DNA of 64,000 nt from Odontesthes bonariensis (GCF_027942865.1 NC_134516.1:26234822-26298821), one strand, 5' to 3'. Positions 32,407 to 44,922 are shown, counted from the stretch's first letter. Program-made: numbers and translations. The notes: a model not told the origin generated them from the sequence alone.

Positions 32407-32526
32407 GCTTACGGCCACACCGCCCTGAACACGCCCGATCTCGTCCGATCTCGGAAGCCAAGCAGGGTCGGGCCTGGTTAGTACTTGGATGGGAGACCGC
32501 TTGGGAATACCAGGTGCTGTAAGCTT
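32407..32526 (+). rRNA. 5S ribosomal RNA, plus type, unit 37
   Basis: Plus consensus. Confidence 0.95.
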
Positions 32527-32822
32527 TTTTCTCTTCTCTCTGCGGCCTGCATGTAACATCTGACCATCACCGTGTGCCACACAGACACCAGGAAGTTAAC
32601 CAGCTTGGGCTGCTGCTGATTGGTTGGCAGACACCTCTGTTTCTGTTTGGCTCTCAGTCTCCATGTTGCTGATCCTGGATCTGCTGAGATGTCCCAGGCC
32701 ATTGTTGGCTTTGATCCTCATACATTTAACTTTGTCCTCAGAAAGGACAAGTTCCAAAAAGTCAAACAGGGACTAGTTTTGCATTTGACGTAGCCAAACT
32801 GCATGCGCCTGGAGAAGCCAAA

Positions 32823-32942
32823 AGGCTTACAGCACCTGGTATTCCCAGGCGGTCTCCCATCCAAGTACTAACCAGGCCCGACTCTGCTTGGCTTCTGAGA
32901 TCTGACGAGATCAGGCGTGTTCGGGGTGGTGTGGCCGTAAGC
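32823..32942 (-). rRNA. 5S ribosomal RNA, minus type, unit 37
   Basis: T20C, as in unit 35. Confidence 0.92.
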
Positions 32943-33300
32943 CAGCAATGGAATCACAAACCAGCTCTTTATAGAATCTGAGACAGAATCTGTTATTGTA
33001 TTCCGACTTGTAAAATAGAACTATACTGTTTAGAGAAGACGCAGTTTATGAGCATGTCGTGGGATTGAGCTTCCCTGGTTTCTCTATATGACAACGGACA
33101 CAAAACTACACACAGGGAACAGAGGCTTTTGACAGACACTAAGTTATCTGAGAGTCCCATTTTCAGCTGCAAAGAACAATCACATCAGGGAAGTCAACGT
33201 GCAGGCTCAACAGCAGCCTCTCAAGCCAGCTCTCTGGTAAAAATAGGGGAAACGTATGGTTCCAGCACCCATATAACATATATTTGTCACAGGGACTGTG

Positions 33301-33420
33301 GCTTACGGCCACACCGCCCTGAACACGCCCGATCTCGTCCGATCTCGGAAGCCAAGCAGGGTCTGGCCTGGTTAGTACTTGGATGGGAGACCGCTTGGGA
33401 ATACCAGGTGCTGTAAGCTT
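33301..33420 (+). rRNA. 5S ribosomal RNA, plus type, unit 38
   Basis: G64T, as in unit 36. Confidence 0.93.
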
Positions 33421-33716
33421 TTTTCTCTTCTCTCTGCGGCCTGCATGTAACATCTGACCATCACCGTGTGCCACACAGACACCAGGAAGTTAACCAGCTT
33501 GGGCTGCTGCTGATTGGTTGGCAGACACCTCTGTTTCTGTTTGGCTCTCAGTCTCCATGTTGCTGATCCTGGATCTGCTGAGATGTCCCAGGCCATTGTT
33601 GGCTTTGATCCTCATACATTTAACTTTGTCCTCAGAAAGGACAAGTTCCAAAAAGTCAAACAGGGACTAGTTTTGCATTTGACGTAGCCAAACTGCATGC
33701 GCCTGGAGAAGCCAAA

Positions 33717-33836
33717 AGGCTTACAGCACCTGGTATTCCCAGGCGGTCTCCCATCCAAGTACTAACCAGGCCCGACTCTGCTTGGCTTCTGAGATCTGAC
33801 GAGATCAGGCGTGTTCAGGGTGGTGTGGCCGTAAGC
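33717..33836 (-). rRNA. 5S ribosomal RNA, minus type, unit 38
   Basis: Minus consensus. Confidence 0.94.
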
Positions 33837-34194
33837 CAGCAATGGAATCACAAACCAGCTCTTTATAGATTCTGAAACAGAATCTGTTATTGTATTCCGA
33901 CTTGTAAAATAGAACTATACTGTTTAGAGAAGACGCAGTTTATGAGCATGTCGTGGGATTGAGCTTCCCTGGTTTCTCTATATGACAACGGACACAAAAC
34001 TACACACAGGGAACAGAGGCTTTTGACAGACACTAAGTTATCTGAGAGTCCCATTTTCAGCTGCAAAGAACAATCACATCAGGGAAGTCAACGTGCAGGC
34101 TCAACAGCAGCCTCTCAAGCCAGCTCTCTGGTAAAAATAGGGGAAACGTATGGTTCCAGCACCCATATAACATATATTTGTCACAGGGACTGTG

Positions 34195-34314
34195 GCTTAC
34201 GGCCACACCGCCCTGAACACGCCCGATCTCGTCCGATCTCGGAAGCCAAGCAGGGTCGGGCCTGGTTAGTACTTGGATGGGAGACCGCTTGGGAATACCA
34301 GGTGCTGTAAGCTT
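34195..34314 (+). rRNA. 5S ribosomal RNA, plus type, unit 39
   Basis: Plus consensus. Confidence 0.95.
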
Positions 34315-34610
34315 TTTTCTCTTCTCTCTGCGGCCTGCATGTAACATCTGACCATCACCGTGTGCCACACAGACACCAGGAAGTTAACCAGCTTGGGCTG
34401 CTGCTGATTGGTTGGCAGACACCTCTGTTTCTGTTTGGCTCTCAGTCTCCATGTTGCTGATCCTGGATCTGCTGAGATGTCCCAGGCCATTGTTGGCTTT
34501 GATCCTCATACATTTAACTTTGTCCTCAGAAAGGACAAGTTCCAAAAAGTCAAACAGGGACTAGTTTTGCATTTGACGTAGCCAAACTGCATGCGCCTGG
34601 AGAAGCCAAA

Positions 34611-34730
34611 AGGCTTACAGCACCTGGTATTCCCAGGCGGTCTCCCATCCAAGTACTAACCAGGCCCGACTCTGCTTGGCTTCTGAGATCTGACGAGATC
34701 AGGCGTGTTCAGGGTGGTGTGGCCGTAAGC
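34611..34730 (-). rRNA. 5S ribosomal RNA, minus type, unit 39
   Basis: Minus consensus. Confidence 0.94.
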
Positions 34731-35088
34731 CAGCAATGGAATCACAAACCAGCTCTTTATAGATTCTGAGACAGAATCTGTTATTGTATTCCGACTTGTA
34801 AAATAGAACTATACTGTTTAGAGAAGACGCAGTTTATGAGCATGTCGTGGGATTGAGCTTCCCTGGTTTCTCTATATGACAACGGACACAAAACTACACA
34901 CAGGGAACAGAGGCTTTTGACAGACACTAAGTTATCTGAGAGTCCCATTTTCAGCTGCAAAGAACAATCACATCAGGGAAGTCAACGTGCAGGCTCAACA
35001 GCAGCCTCTCAAGCCAGCTCTCTGGTAAAAATAGGGGAAACGTATGGTTCCAGCACCCATATAACATATATTTGTCACAGGGACTGTG

Positions 35089-35208
35089 GCTTACGGCCAC
35101 ACCGCCCTGAACACGCCCGATCTCGTCCGATCTCGGAAGCCAAGCAGGGTCGGGCCTGGTTAGTACTTGGATGGGAGACCGCTTGGGAATACCAGGTGCT
35201 GTAAGCTT
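35089..35208 (+). rRNA. 5S ribosomal RNA, plus type, unit 40
   Basis: Plus consensus. Confidence 0.95.
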
Positions 35209-35504
35209 TTTTCTCTTCTCTCTGCGGCCTGCATGTAACATCTGACCATCACCGTGTGCCACACAGACACCAGGAAGTTAACCAGCTTGGGCTGCTGCTG
35301 ATTGGTTGGCAGACACCTCTGTTTCTGTTTGGCTCTCAGTCTCCATGTTGCTGATCCTGGATCTGCTGAGATGTCCCAGGCCATTGTTGGCTTTGATCCT
35401 CATACATTTAACTTTGTCCTCAGAAAGGACAAGTTCCAAAAAGTCAAACAGGGACTAGTTTTGCATTTGACGTAGCCAAACTGCATGCGCCTGGAGAAGC
35501 CAAA

Positions 35505-35624
35505 AGGCTTACAGCACCTGATATTCCCAGGCGGTCTCCCATCCAAGTACTAACCAGGCCCGACTCTGCTTGGCTTCTGAGATCTGACGAGATCAGGCGT
35601 GTTCAGGGTGGTGTGGCCGTAAGC
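35505..35624 (-). rRNA. 5S ribosomal RNA, minus type, unit 40
   Basis: C104T. Confidence 0.93.
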
Positions 35625-35982
35625 CAGCAATGGAATCACAAACCAGCTCTTTATAGATTCTGAGACAGAATCTGTTATTGTATTCCGACTTGTAAAATAG
35701 AACTATACTGTTTAGAGAAGACGCAGTTTATGAGCATGTCGTGGGATTGAGCTTCCCTGGTTTCTCTATATGACAACGGACACAAAACTACACACAGGGA
35801 ACAGAGGCTTTTGAGAGACACTAAGTTATCTGAGAGTCCCATTTTCAGCTGCAGAGAACAATCACATCAGGGAAGTCAACGTGCAGGCTCAACAGCAGCC
35901 TCTCAAGCCAGCTCTCTGGTAAAAATAGGGGAAACGTATGGTTCCAGCACCCATATAACATATATTTGTCACAGGGACTGTG

Positions 35983-36102
35983 GCTTACGGCCACACCGCC
36001 CTGAACACGCCCGATCTCGTCCGATCTCGGAAGCCAAGCAGGGTCGGGCCTGGTTAGTACTTGGATGGGAGACCGCTTGGGAATACCAGGTGCTGTAAGC
36101 TT
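35983..36102 (+). rRNA. 5S ribosomal RNA, plus type, unit 41
   Basis: Plus consensus. gagagac and ctgcagag upstream; gtgg downstream, otherwise seen only in units 5, 7, 13 and 15. Confidence 0.95.
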
Positions 36103-36398
36103 TTTTCTCTTCTCTCTGTGGCCTGCATGTAACATCTGACCATCACCGTGTGCCACACAGACACCAGGAAGTTAACCAGCTTGGGCTGCTGCTGATTGGT
36201 TGGCAGACACCTCTGTTTCTGTTTGGCTCTCAGTCTCCATGTTGCTGATCCTGGATCTGCTGAGATGTCCCAGGCCATTGTTGGCTTTGATCCTCATACA
36301 TTTAACTTTGTCCTCAGAAAGGACAAGTTCCAAAAAGTCAAACAGGGACTAGTTTTGCATTTGACGTAGCCAAACTGCATGCGCCTGGAGAAGCCAAA

Positions 36399-36518
36399 AG
36401 GCTTACAGCACCTGGTATTCCCAGGCGGTCTCCCATCCAAGTACTAACCAGGCCCGACTCTGCTTGGCTTCTGAGATCTGACGAGATCAGGCGTGTTCAG
36501 GGTGGTGTGGCCGTAAGC
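36399..36518 (-). rRNA. 5S ribosomal RNA, minus type, unit 41
   Basis: Minus consensus. Confidence 0.94.
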
Positions 36519-36876
36519 CAGCAATGGAATCACAAACCAGCTCTTTATAGATTCTGAAACAGAATCTGTTATTGTATTCCGACTTGTAAAATAGAACTAT
36601 ACTGTTTAGAGAAGACGCAGTTTATGAGCATGTCGTGGGATTGAGCTTCCCTGGTTTCTCTATATGACAACGGACACAAAACTACACACAGGGAACAGAG
36701 GCTTTTGACAGACACTAAGTTATCTGAGAGTCCCATTTTCAGCTGCAAAGAACAATCACATCAGGGAAGTCAACGTGCAGGCTCAACAGCAGCCTCTCAA
36801 GCCAGCTCTCTGGTAAAAATAGGGGAAACGTATGGTTCCAGCACCCATATAACATATATTTGTCACAGGGACTGTG

Positions 36877-36996
36877 GCTTACGGCCACACCGCCCTGAAC
36901 ACGCCCGATCTCGTCCGATCTCGGAAGCCAAGCAGGGTCGGGCCTGGTTAGTACTTGGATGGGAGACCGCTTGGGAATACCAGGTGCTGTAAGCTT
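36877..36996 (+). rRNA. 5S ribosomal RNA, plus type, unit 42
   Basis: Plus consensus. Confidence 0.95.
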
Positions 36997-37292
36997 TTTT
37001 CTCTTCTCTCTGCGGCCTGCATGTAACATCTGACCATCACCGTGTGCCACACAGACACCAGGAAGTTAACCAGCTTGGGCTGCTGCTGATTGGTTGGCAG
37101 ACACCTCTGTTTCTGTTTGGCTCTCAGTCTCCATGTTGCTGATCCTGGATCTGCTGAGATGTCCCAGGCCATTGTTGGCTTTGATCCTCATACATTTAAC
37201 TTTGTCCTCAGAAAGGACAAGTTCCAAAAAGTCAAACAGGGACTAGTTTTGCATTTGACGTAGCCAAACTGCATGCGCCTGGAGAAGCCAAA

Positions 37293-37412
37293 AGGCTTAC
37301 AGCACCTGGTATTCCCAGGCGGTCTCCCATCCAAGTACTAACCAGGCCCGACTCTGCTTGGCTTCTGAGATCTGACGAGATCAGGCGTGTTCAGGGTGGT
37401 GTGGCCGTAAGC
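37293..37412 (-). rRNA. 5S ribosomal RNA, minus type, unit 42
   Basis: Minus consensus. Confidence 0.94.
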
Positions 37413-37770
37413 CAGCAATGGAATCACAAACCAGCTCTTTATAGATTCTGAGACAGAATCTGTTATTGTATTCCGACTTGTAAAATAGAACTATACTGTT
37501 TAGAGAAGACGCAGTTTATGAGCATGTCGTGGGATTGAGCTTCCCTGGTTTCTCTATATGACAACGGACACAAAACTACACACAGGGAACAGAGGCTTTT
37601 GACAGACACTAAGTTATCTGAGAGTCCCATTTTCAGCTGCAAAGAACAATCACATCAGGGAAGTCAACGTGCAGGCTCAACAGCAGCCTCTCAAGCCAGC
37701 TCTCTGGTAAAAATAGGGGAAACGTATGGTTCCAGCACCCATATAACATATATTTGTCACAGGGACTGTG

Positions 37771-37890
37771 GCTTACGGCCACACCGCCCTGAACACGCCC
37801 GATCTCGTCCGATCTCGGAAGCCAAGCAGGGTCGGGCCTGGTTAGTACTTGGATGGGAGACCGCTTGGGAATACCAGGTGCTGTAAGCTT
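37771..37890 (+). rRNA. 5S ribosomal RNA, plus type, unit 43
   Basis: Plus consensus. Confidence 0.95.
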
Positions 37891-38186
37891 TTTTCTCTTC
37901 TCTCTGCGGCCTGCATGTAACATCTGACCATCACCGTGTGCCACACAGACACCAGGAAGTTAACCAGCTTGGGCTGCTGCTGATTGGTTGGCAGACACCT
38001 CTGTTTCTGTTTGGCTCTCAGTCTCCATGTTGCTGATCCTGGATCTGCTGAGATGTCCCAGGCCATTGTTGGCTTTGATCCTCATACATTTAACTTTGTC
38101 CTCAGAAAGGACAAGTTCCAAAAAGTCAAACAGGGACTAGTTTTGCATTTGACGTAGCCAAACTGCATGCGCCTGGAGAAGCCAAA

Positions 38187-38306
38187 AGGCTTACAGCACC
38201 TGATATTCCCAGGCGGTCTCCCATCCAAGTACTAACCAGGCCCGACTCTGCTTGGCTTCTGAGATCTGACGAGATCAGGCGTGTTCAGGGTGGTGTGGCC
38301 GTAAGC
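38187..38306 (-). rRNA. 5S ribosomal RNA, minus type, unit 43
   Basis: C104T. Confidence 0.93.
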
Positions 38307-38664
38307 CAGCAATGGAATCACAAACCAGCTCTTTATAGATTCTGAGACAGAATCTGTTATTGTATTCCGACTTGTAAAATAGAACTATACTGTTTAGAGA
38401 AGACGCAGTTTATGAGCATGTCGTGGGATTGAGCTTCCCTGGTTTCTCTATATGACAACGGACACAAAACTACACACAGGGAACAGAGGCTTTTGAGAGA
38501 CACTAAGTTATCTGAGAGTCCCATTTTCAGCTGCAGAGAACAATCACATCAGGGAAGTCAACGTGCAGGCTCAACAGCAGCCTCTCAAGCCAGCTCTTTG
38601 GTAAAAATAGGGGAAACGTATGGTTCCAGCACCCATATAACATATATTTGTCACAGGGACTGTG

Positions 38665-38784
38665 GCTTACGGCCACACCGCCCTGAACACGCCCGATCTC
38701 GTCCGATCTCGGAAGCCAAGCAGGGTCGGGCCTGGTTAGTACTTGGATGGGAGACCGCTTGGGAATACCAGGTGCTGTAAGCTT
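38665..38784 (+). rRNA. 5S ribosomal RNA, plus type, unit 44
   Basis: Plus consensus; upstream gagagac, ctgcagag and the rare agctctttgg. Confidence 0.95.
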
Positions 38785-39080
38785 TTTTCTCTTCTCTCTG
38801 CGGCCTGCATGTAACATCTGACCATCACCGTGTGCCACACAGACACCAGGAAGTTAACCAGCTTGGGCTGCTGCTGATTGGTTGGCAGACACCTCTGTTT
38901 CTGTTTGGCTCTCAGTCTCCATGTTGCTGATCCTGGATCTGCTGAGATGTCCCAGGCCATTGTTGGCTTTGATCCTCATACATTTAACTTTGTCCTCAGA
39001 AAGGACAAGTTCCAAAAAGTCAAACAGGGACTAGTTTTGCATTTGACGTAGCCAAACTGCATGCGCCTGGAGAAGCCAAA

Positions 39081-39200
39081 AGGCTTACAGCACCTGGTAT
39101 TCCCAGGCGGTCTCCCATCCAAGTAATAACCAGGCCCGACTCTGCTTGGCTTCTGAGATCTGACGAGATCAGGCGTGTTCAGGGTGGTGTGGCCGTAAGC
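39081..39200 (-). rRNA. 5S ribosomal RNA, minus type, unit 44
   Basis: G75T in the loop E region between helices V and IV. Shared with unit 48. Confidence 0.92.
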
Positions 39201-39558
39201 CAGCAATGGAATCACAAACCAGCTCTTTATAGATTCTGAAACAGAATCTGTTATTGTATTCCGACTTGTAAAATAGAACTATACTGTTTAGAGAAGACGC
39301 AGTTTATGAGCATGTCGTGGGATTGAGCTTCCCTGGTTTCTCTATATGACAACGGACACAAAACTACACACAGGGAACAGAGGCTTTTGAGAGACACTAA
39401 GTTATCTGAGAGTCCCATTTTCAGCTGCAGAGAACAATCACATCAGGGAAGTCAACGTGCAGGCTCAACAGCAGCCTCTCAAGCCAGCTCTCTGGTAAAA
39501 ATAGGGGAAACGTATGGTTCCAGCACCCATATAACATATATTTGTCACAGGGACTGTG

Positions 39559-39678
39559 GCTTACGGCCACACCGCCCTGAACACGCCCGATCTCGTCCGA
39601 TCTCGGAAGCCAAGCAGGGTCGGGCCTGGTTAGTACTTGGATGGGAGACCGCTTGGGAATACCAGGTGCTGTAAGCTT
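39559..39678 (+). rRNA. 5S ribosomal RNA, plus type, unit 45
   Basis: Plus consensus; gagagac and ctgcagag upstream. Confidence 0.95.
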
Positions 39679-39974
39679 TTTTCTCTTCTCTCTGCGGCCT
39701 GCATGTAACATCTGACCATCACCGTGTGCCACACAGACACCAGGAAGTTAACCAGCTTGGGCTGCTGCTGATTGGTTGGCAGACACCTCTGTTTCTGTTT
39801 GGCTCTCAGTCTCCATGTTGCTGATCCTGGATCTGCTGAGATGTCCCAGGCCATTGTTGGCTTTGATCCTCATACATTTAACTTTGTCCTCAGAAAGGAC
39901 AAGTTCCAAAAAGTCAAACAGGGACTAGTTTTGCATTTGACGTAGCCAAACTGCATGCGCCTGGAGAAGCCAAA

Positions 39975-40094
39975 AGGCTTACAGCACCTGGTATTCCCAG
40001 GCGGTCTCCCATCCAAGTACTAACCAGGCCCGACTCTGCTTGGCTTCTGAGATCTGACGAGATCAGGCGTGTTCAGGGTGGTGTGGCCGTAAGC
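39975..40094 (-). rRNA. 5S ribosomal RNA, minus type, unit 45
   Basis: Minus consensus. Confidence 0.94.
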
Positions 40095-40452
40095 CAGCAA
40101 TGGAATCACAAACCAGCTCTTTATAGATTCTGAAACAGAATCTGTTATTGTATTCCGACTTGTAAAATAGAACTATACTGTTTAGAGAAGACGCAGTTTA
40201 TGAGCATGTCGTGGGATTGAGCTTCCCTGGTTTCTCTATATGACAACGGACACAAAACTACACACAGGGAACAGAGGCTTTTGACAGACACTAAGTTATC
40301 TGAGAGTCCCATTTTCAGCTGCAAAGAACAATCACATCAGGGAAGTCAACGTGCAGGCTCAACAGCAGCCTCTCAAGCCAGCTCTCTGGTAAAAATAGGG
40401 GAAACGTATGGTTCCAGCACCCATATAACATATATTTGTCACAGGGACTGTG

Positions 40453-40572
40453 GCTTACGGCCACACCGCCCTGAACACGCCCGATCTCGTCCGATCTCGG
40501 AAGCCAAGCAGGGTCGGGCCTGGTTAGTACTTGGATGGGAGACCGCTTGGGAATACCAGGTGCTGTAAGCTT
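40453..40572 (+). rRNA. 5S ribosomal RNA, plus type, unit 46
   Basis: Plus consensus. Confidence 0.95.
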
Positions 40573-40868
40573 TTTTCTCTTCTCTCTGCGGCCTGCATGT
40601 AACATCTGACCATCACCGTGTGCCACACAGACACCAGGAAGTTAACCAGCTTGGGCTGCTGCTGATTGGTTGGCAGACACCTCTGTTTCTGTTTGGCTCT
40701 CAGTCTCCATGTTGCTGATCCTGGATCTGCTGAGATGTCCCAGGCCATTGTTGGCTTTGATCCTCATACATTTAACTTTGTCCTCAGAAAGGACAAGTTC
40801 CAAAAAGTCAAACAGGGACTAGTTTTGCATTTGACGTAGCCAAACTGCATGCGCCTGGAGAAGCCAAA

Positions 40869-40988
40869 AGGCTTACAGCACCTGGTATTCCCAGGCGGTC
40901 TCCCATCCAAGTACTAACCAGGCCCGACTCTGCTTGGCTTCTGAGATCTGACGAGATCAGGCGTGTTCAGGGTGGTGTGGCCGTAAGC
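40869..40988 (-). rRNA. 5S ribosomal RNA, minus type, unit 46
   Basis: Minus consensus. Confidence 0.94.
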
Positions 40989-41346
40989 CAGCAATGGAAT
41001 CACAAACCAGCTCTTTATAGATTCTGAGACAGAATCTGTTATTGTATTCCGACTTGTAAAATAGAACTATACTGTTTAGAGAAGACGCAGTTTATGAGCA
41101 TGTCGTGGGATTGAGCTTCCCTGGTTTCTCTATATGACAACGGACACAAAACTACACACAGGGAACAGAGGCTTTTGACAGACACTAAGTTATCTGAGAG
41201 TCCCATTTTCAGCTGCAAAGAACAATCACATCAGGGAAGTCAACGTGCAGGCTCAACAGCAGCCTCTCAAGCCAGCTCTCTGGTAAAAATAGGGGAAACG
41301 TATGGTTCCAGCACCCATATAACATATATTTGTCACAGGGACTGTG

Positions 41347-41466
41347 GCTTACGGCCACACCGCCCTGAACACGCCCGATCTCGTCCGATCTCGGAAGCCA
41401 AGCAGGGTCGGGCCTGGTTAGTACTTGGATGGGAGACCGCTTGGGAATACCAGGTGCTGTAAGCTT
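41347..41466 (+). rRNA. 5S ribosomal RNA, plus type, unit 47
   Basis: Plus consensus. Confidence 0.95.
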
Positions 41467-41762
41467 TTTTCTCTTCTCTCTGCGGCCTGCATGTAACATC
41501 TGACCATCACCGTGTGCCACACAGACACCAGGAAGTTAACCAGCTTGGGCTGCTGCTGATTGGTTGGCAGACACCTCTGTTTCTGTTTGGCTCTCAGTCT
41601 CCATGTTGCTGATCCTGGATCTGCTGAGATGTCCCAGGCCATTGTTGGCTTTGATCCTCATACATTTAACTTTGTCCTCAGAAAGGACAAGTTCCAAAAA
41701 GTCAAACAGGGACTAGTTTTGCATTTGACGTAGCCAAACTGCATGCGCCTGGAGAAGCCAAA

Positions 41763-41882
41763 AGGCTTACAGCACCTGATATTCCCAGGCGGTCTCCCAT
41801 CCAAGTACTAACCAGGCCCGACTCTGCTTGGCTTCTGAGATCTGACGAGATCAGGCGTGTTCAGGGTGGTGTGGCCGTAAGC
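41763..41882 (-). rRNA. 5S ribosomal RNA, minus type, unit 47
   Basis: C104T. Confidence 0.93.
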
Positions 41883-42240
41883 CAGCAATGGAATCACAAA
41901 CCAGCTCTTTATAGATTCTGAGACAGAATCTGTTATTGTATTCCGACTTGTAAAATAGAACTATACTGTTTAGAGAAGACGCAGTTTATGAGCATGTCGT
42001 GGGATTGAGCTTCCCTGGTTTCTCTATATGACAACGGACACAAAACTACACACAGGGAACAGAGGCTTTTGAGAGACACTAAGTTATCTGAGAGTCCCAT
42101 TTTCAGCTGCAGAGAACAATCACATCAGGGAAGTCAACGTGCAGGCTCAACAGCAGCCTCTCAAGCCAGCTCTTTGGTAAAAATAGGGGAAACGTATGGT
42201 TCCAGCACCCATATAACATATATTTGTCACAGGGACTGTG

Positions 42241-42360
42241 GCTTACGGCCACACCGCCCTGAACACGCCCGATCTCGTCCGATCTCGGAAGCCAAGCAGG
42301 GTCGGGCCTGGTTAGTACTTGGATGGGAGACCGCTTGGGAATACCAGGTGCTGTAAGCTT
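42241..42360 (+). rRNA. 5S ribosomal RNA, plus type, unit 48
   Basis: Plus consensus; block copy of unit 44 with agctctttgg upstream. Confidence 0.95.
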
Positions 42361-42656
42361 TTTTCTCTTCTCTCTGCGGCCTGCATGTAACATCTGACCA
42401 TCACCGTGTGCCACACAGACACCAGGAAGTTAACCAGCTTGGGCTGCTGCTGATTGGTTGGCAGACACCTCTGTTTCTGTTTGGCTCTCAGTCTCCATGT
42501 TGCTGATCCTGGATCTGCTGAGATGTCCCAGGCCATTGTTGGCTTTGATCCTCATACATTTAACTTTGTCCTCAGAAAGGACAAGTTCCAAAAAGTCAAA
42601 CAGGGACTAGTTTTGCATTTGACGTAGCCAAACTGCATGCGCCTGGAGAAGCCAAA

Positions 42657-42776
42657 AGGCTTACAGCACCTGGTATTCCCAGGCGGTCTCCCATCCAAGT
42701 AATAACCAGGCCCGACTCTGCTTGGCTTCTGAGATCTGACGAGATCAGGCGTGTTCAGGGTGGTGTGGCCGTAAGC
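42657..42776 (-). rRNA. 5S ribosomal RNA, minus type, unit 48
   Basis: G75T, as in unit 44. Confidence 0.92.
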
Positions 42777-43134
42777 CAGCAATGGAATCACAAACCAGCT
42801 CTTTATAGATTCTGAAACAGAATCTGTTATTGTATTCCGACTTGTAAAATAGAACTATACTGTTTAGAGAAGACGCAGTTTATGAGCATGTCGTGGGATT
42901 GAGCTTCCCTGGTTTCTCTATATGACAACGGACACAAAACTACACACAGGGAACAGAGGCTTTTGAGAGACACTAAGTTATCTGAGAGTCCCATTTTCAG
43001 CTGCAGAGAACAATCACATCAGGGAAGTCAACGTGCAGGCTCAACAGCAGCCTCTCAAGCCAGCTCTCTGGTAAAAATAGGGGAAACGTATGGTTCCAGC
43101 ACCCATATAACATATATTTGTCACAGGGACTGTG

Positions 43135-43254
43135 GCTTACGGCCACACCGCCCTGAACACGCCCGATCTCGTCCGATCTCGGAAGCCAAGCAGGGTCGGG
43201 CCTGGTTAGTACTTGGATGGGAGACCGCTTGGGAATACCAGGTGCTGTAAGCTT
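43135..43254 (+). rRNA. 5S ribosomal RNA, plus type, unit 49
   Basis: Plus consensus; gagagac and ctgcagag upstream, as in unit 45. Confidence 0.95.
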
Positions 43255-43550
43255 TTTTCTCTTCTCTCTGCGGCCTGCATGTAACATCTGACCATCACCG
43301 TGTGCCACACAGACACCAGGAAGTTAACCAGCTTGGGCTGCTGCTGATTGGTTGGCAGACACCTCTGTTTCTGTTTGGCTCTCAGTCTCCATGTTGCTGA
43401 TCCTGGATCTGCTGAGATGTCCCAGGCCATTGTTGGCTTTGATCCTCATACATTTAACTTTGTCCTCAGAAAGGACAAGTTCCAAAAAGTCAAACAGGGA
43501 CTAGTTTTGCATTTGACGTAGCCAAACTGCATGCGCCTGGAGAAGCCAAA

Positions 43551-43670
43551 AGGCTTACAGCACCTGGTATTCCCAGGCGGTCTCCCATCCAAGTACTAAC
43601 CAGGCCCGACTCTGCTTGGCTTCTGAGATCTGACGAGATCAGGCGTGTTCAGGGTGGTGTGGCCGTAAGC
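43551..43670 (-). rRNA. 5S ribosomal RNA, minus type, unit 49
   Basis: Minus consensus. Confidence 0.94.
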
Positions 43671-44028
43671 CAGCAATGGAATCACAAACCAGCTCTTTAT
43701 AGATTCTGAAACAGAATCTGTTATTGTATTCCGACTTGTAAAATAGAACTATACTGTTTAGAGAAGACGCAGTTTATGAGCATGTCGTGGGATTGAGCTT
43801 CCCTGGTTTCTCTATATGACAACGGACACAAAACTACACACAGGGAACAGAGGCTTTTGACAGACACTAAGTTATCTGAGAGTCCCATTTTCAGCTGCAA
43901 AGAACAATCACATCAGGGAAGTCAACGTGCAGGCTCAACAGCAGCCTCTCAAGCCAGCTCTCTGGTAAAAATAGGGGAAACGTATGGTTCCAGCACCCAT
44001 ATAACATATATTTGTCACAGGGACTGTG

Positions 44029-44148
44029 GCTTACGGCCACACCGCCCTGAACACGCCCGATCTCGTCCGATCTCGGAAGCCAAGCAGGGTCGGGCCTGGT
44101 TAGTACTTGGATGGGAGACCGCTTGGGAATACCAGGTGCTGTAAGCTT
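44029..44148 (+). rRNA. 5S ribosomal RNA, plus type, unit 50
   Basis: Plus consensus. Confidence 0.95.
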
Positions 44149-44444
44149 TTTTCTCTTCTCTCTGCGGCCTGCATGTAACATCTGACCATCACCGTGTGCC
44201 ACACAGACACCAGGAAGTTAACCAGCTTGGGCTGCTGCTGATTGGTTGGCAGACACCTCTGTTTCTGTTTGGCTCTCAGTCTCCATGTTGCTGATCCTGG
44301 ATCTGCTGAGATGTCCCAGGCCATTGTTGGCTTTGATCCTCATACATTTAACTTTGTCCTCAGAAAGGACAAGTTCCAAAAAGTCAAACAGGGACTAGTT
44401 TTGCATTTGACGTAGCCAAACTGCATGCGCCTGGAGAAGCCAAA

Positions 44445-44564
44445 AGGCTTACAGCACCTGGTATTCCCAGGCGGTCTCCCATCCAAGTACTAACCAGGCC
44501 CGACTCTGCTTGGCTTCTGAGATCTGACGAGATCAGGCGTGTTCAGGGTGGTGTGGCCGTAAGC
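44445..44564 (-). rRNA. 5S ribosomal RNA, minus type, unit 50
   Basis: Minus consensus. Confidence 0.94.
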
Positions 44565-44922
44565 CAGCAATGGAATCACAAACCAGCTCTTTATAGATTC
44601 TGAAACAGAATCTGTTATTGTATTCCGACTTGTAAAATAGAACTATACTGTTTAGAGAAGACGCAGTTTATGAGCATGTCGTGGGATTGAGCTTCCCTGG
44701 TTTCTCTATATGACAACGGACACAAAACTACACACAGGGAACAGAGGCTTTTGACAGACACTAAGTTATCTGAGAGTCCCATTTTCAGCTGCAAAGAACA
44801 ATCACATCAGGGAAGTCAACGTGCAGGCTCAACAGCAGCCTCTCAAGCCAGCTCTCTGGTAAAAATAGGGGAAACGTATGGTTCCAGCACCCATATAACA
44901 TATATTTGTCACAGGGACTGTG

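Larger units (their letters stand above)
31788..33575. repeat. 2-unit block duplication, copy 2 (1,788 bp)
   Basis: This is the second copy of 30000-31787, with T20C in minus gene 37, the palindrome variant at 32975 and G64T in plus gene 38. Identity stops before the end of unit 38, where the loop base of the palindrome differs from unit 36. Confidence 0.75.
36700..40275. repeat. 4-unit block duplication, copy 1 (3,576 bp)
   Basis: The spacer base change at about 38597 (agctctttgg) and G75T in minus gene 44 recur 3,576 bp on in unit 48. Agreement of spacer markers in units 42-45 and 46-49, and disagreement of units 41/45 and 46/50, puts the left edge in about 36120-37450. Confidence 0.75.
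40276..43851. repeat. 4-unit block duplication, copy 2 (3,576 bp)
   Basis: This is the second copy of the preceding block (units about 46-49), with the same agctctttgg change at about 42173 and G75T in minus gene 48. Confidence 0.75.
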
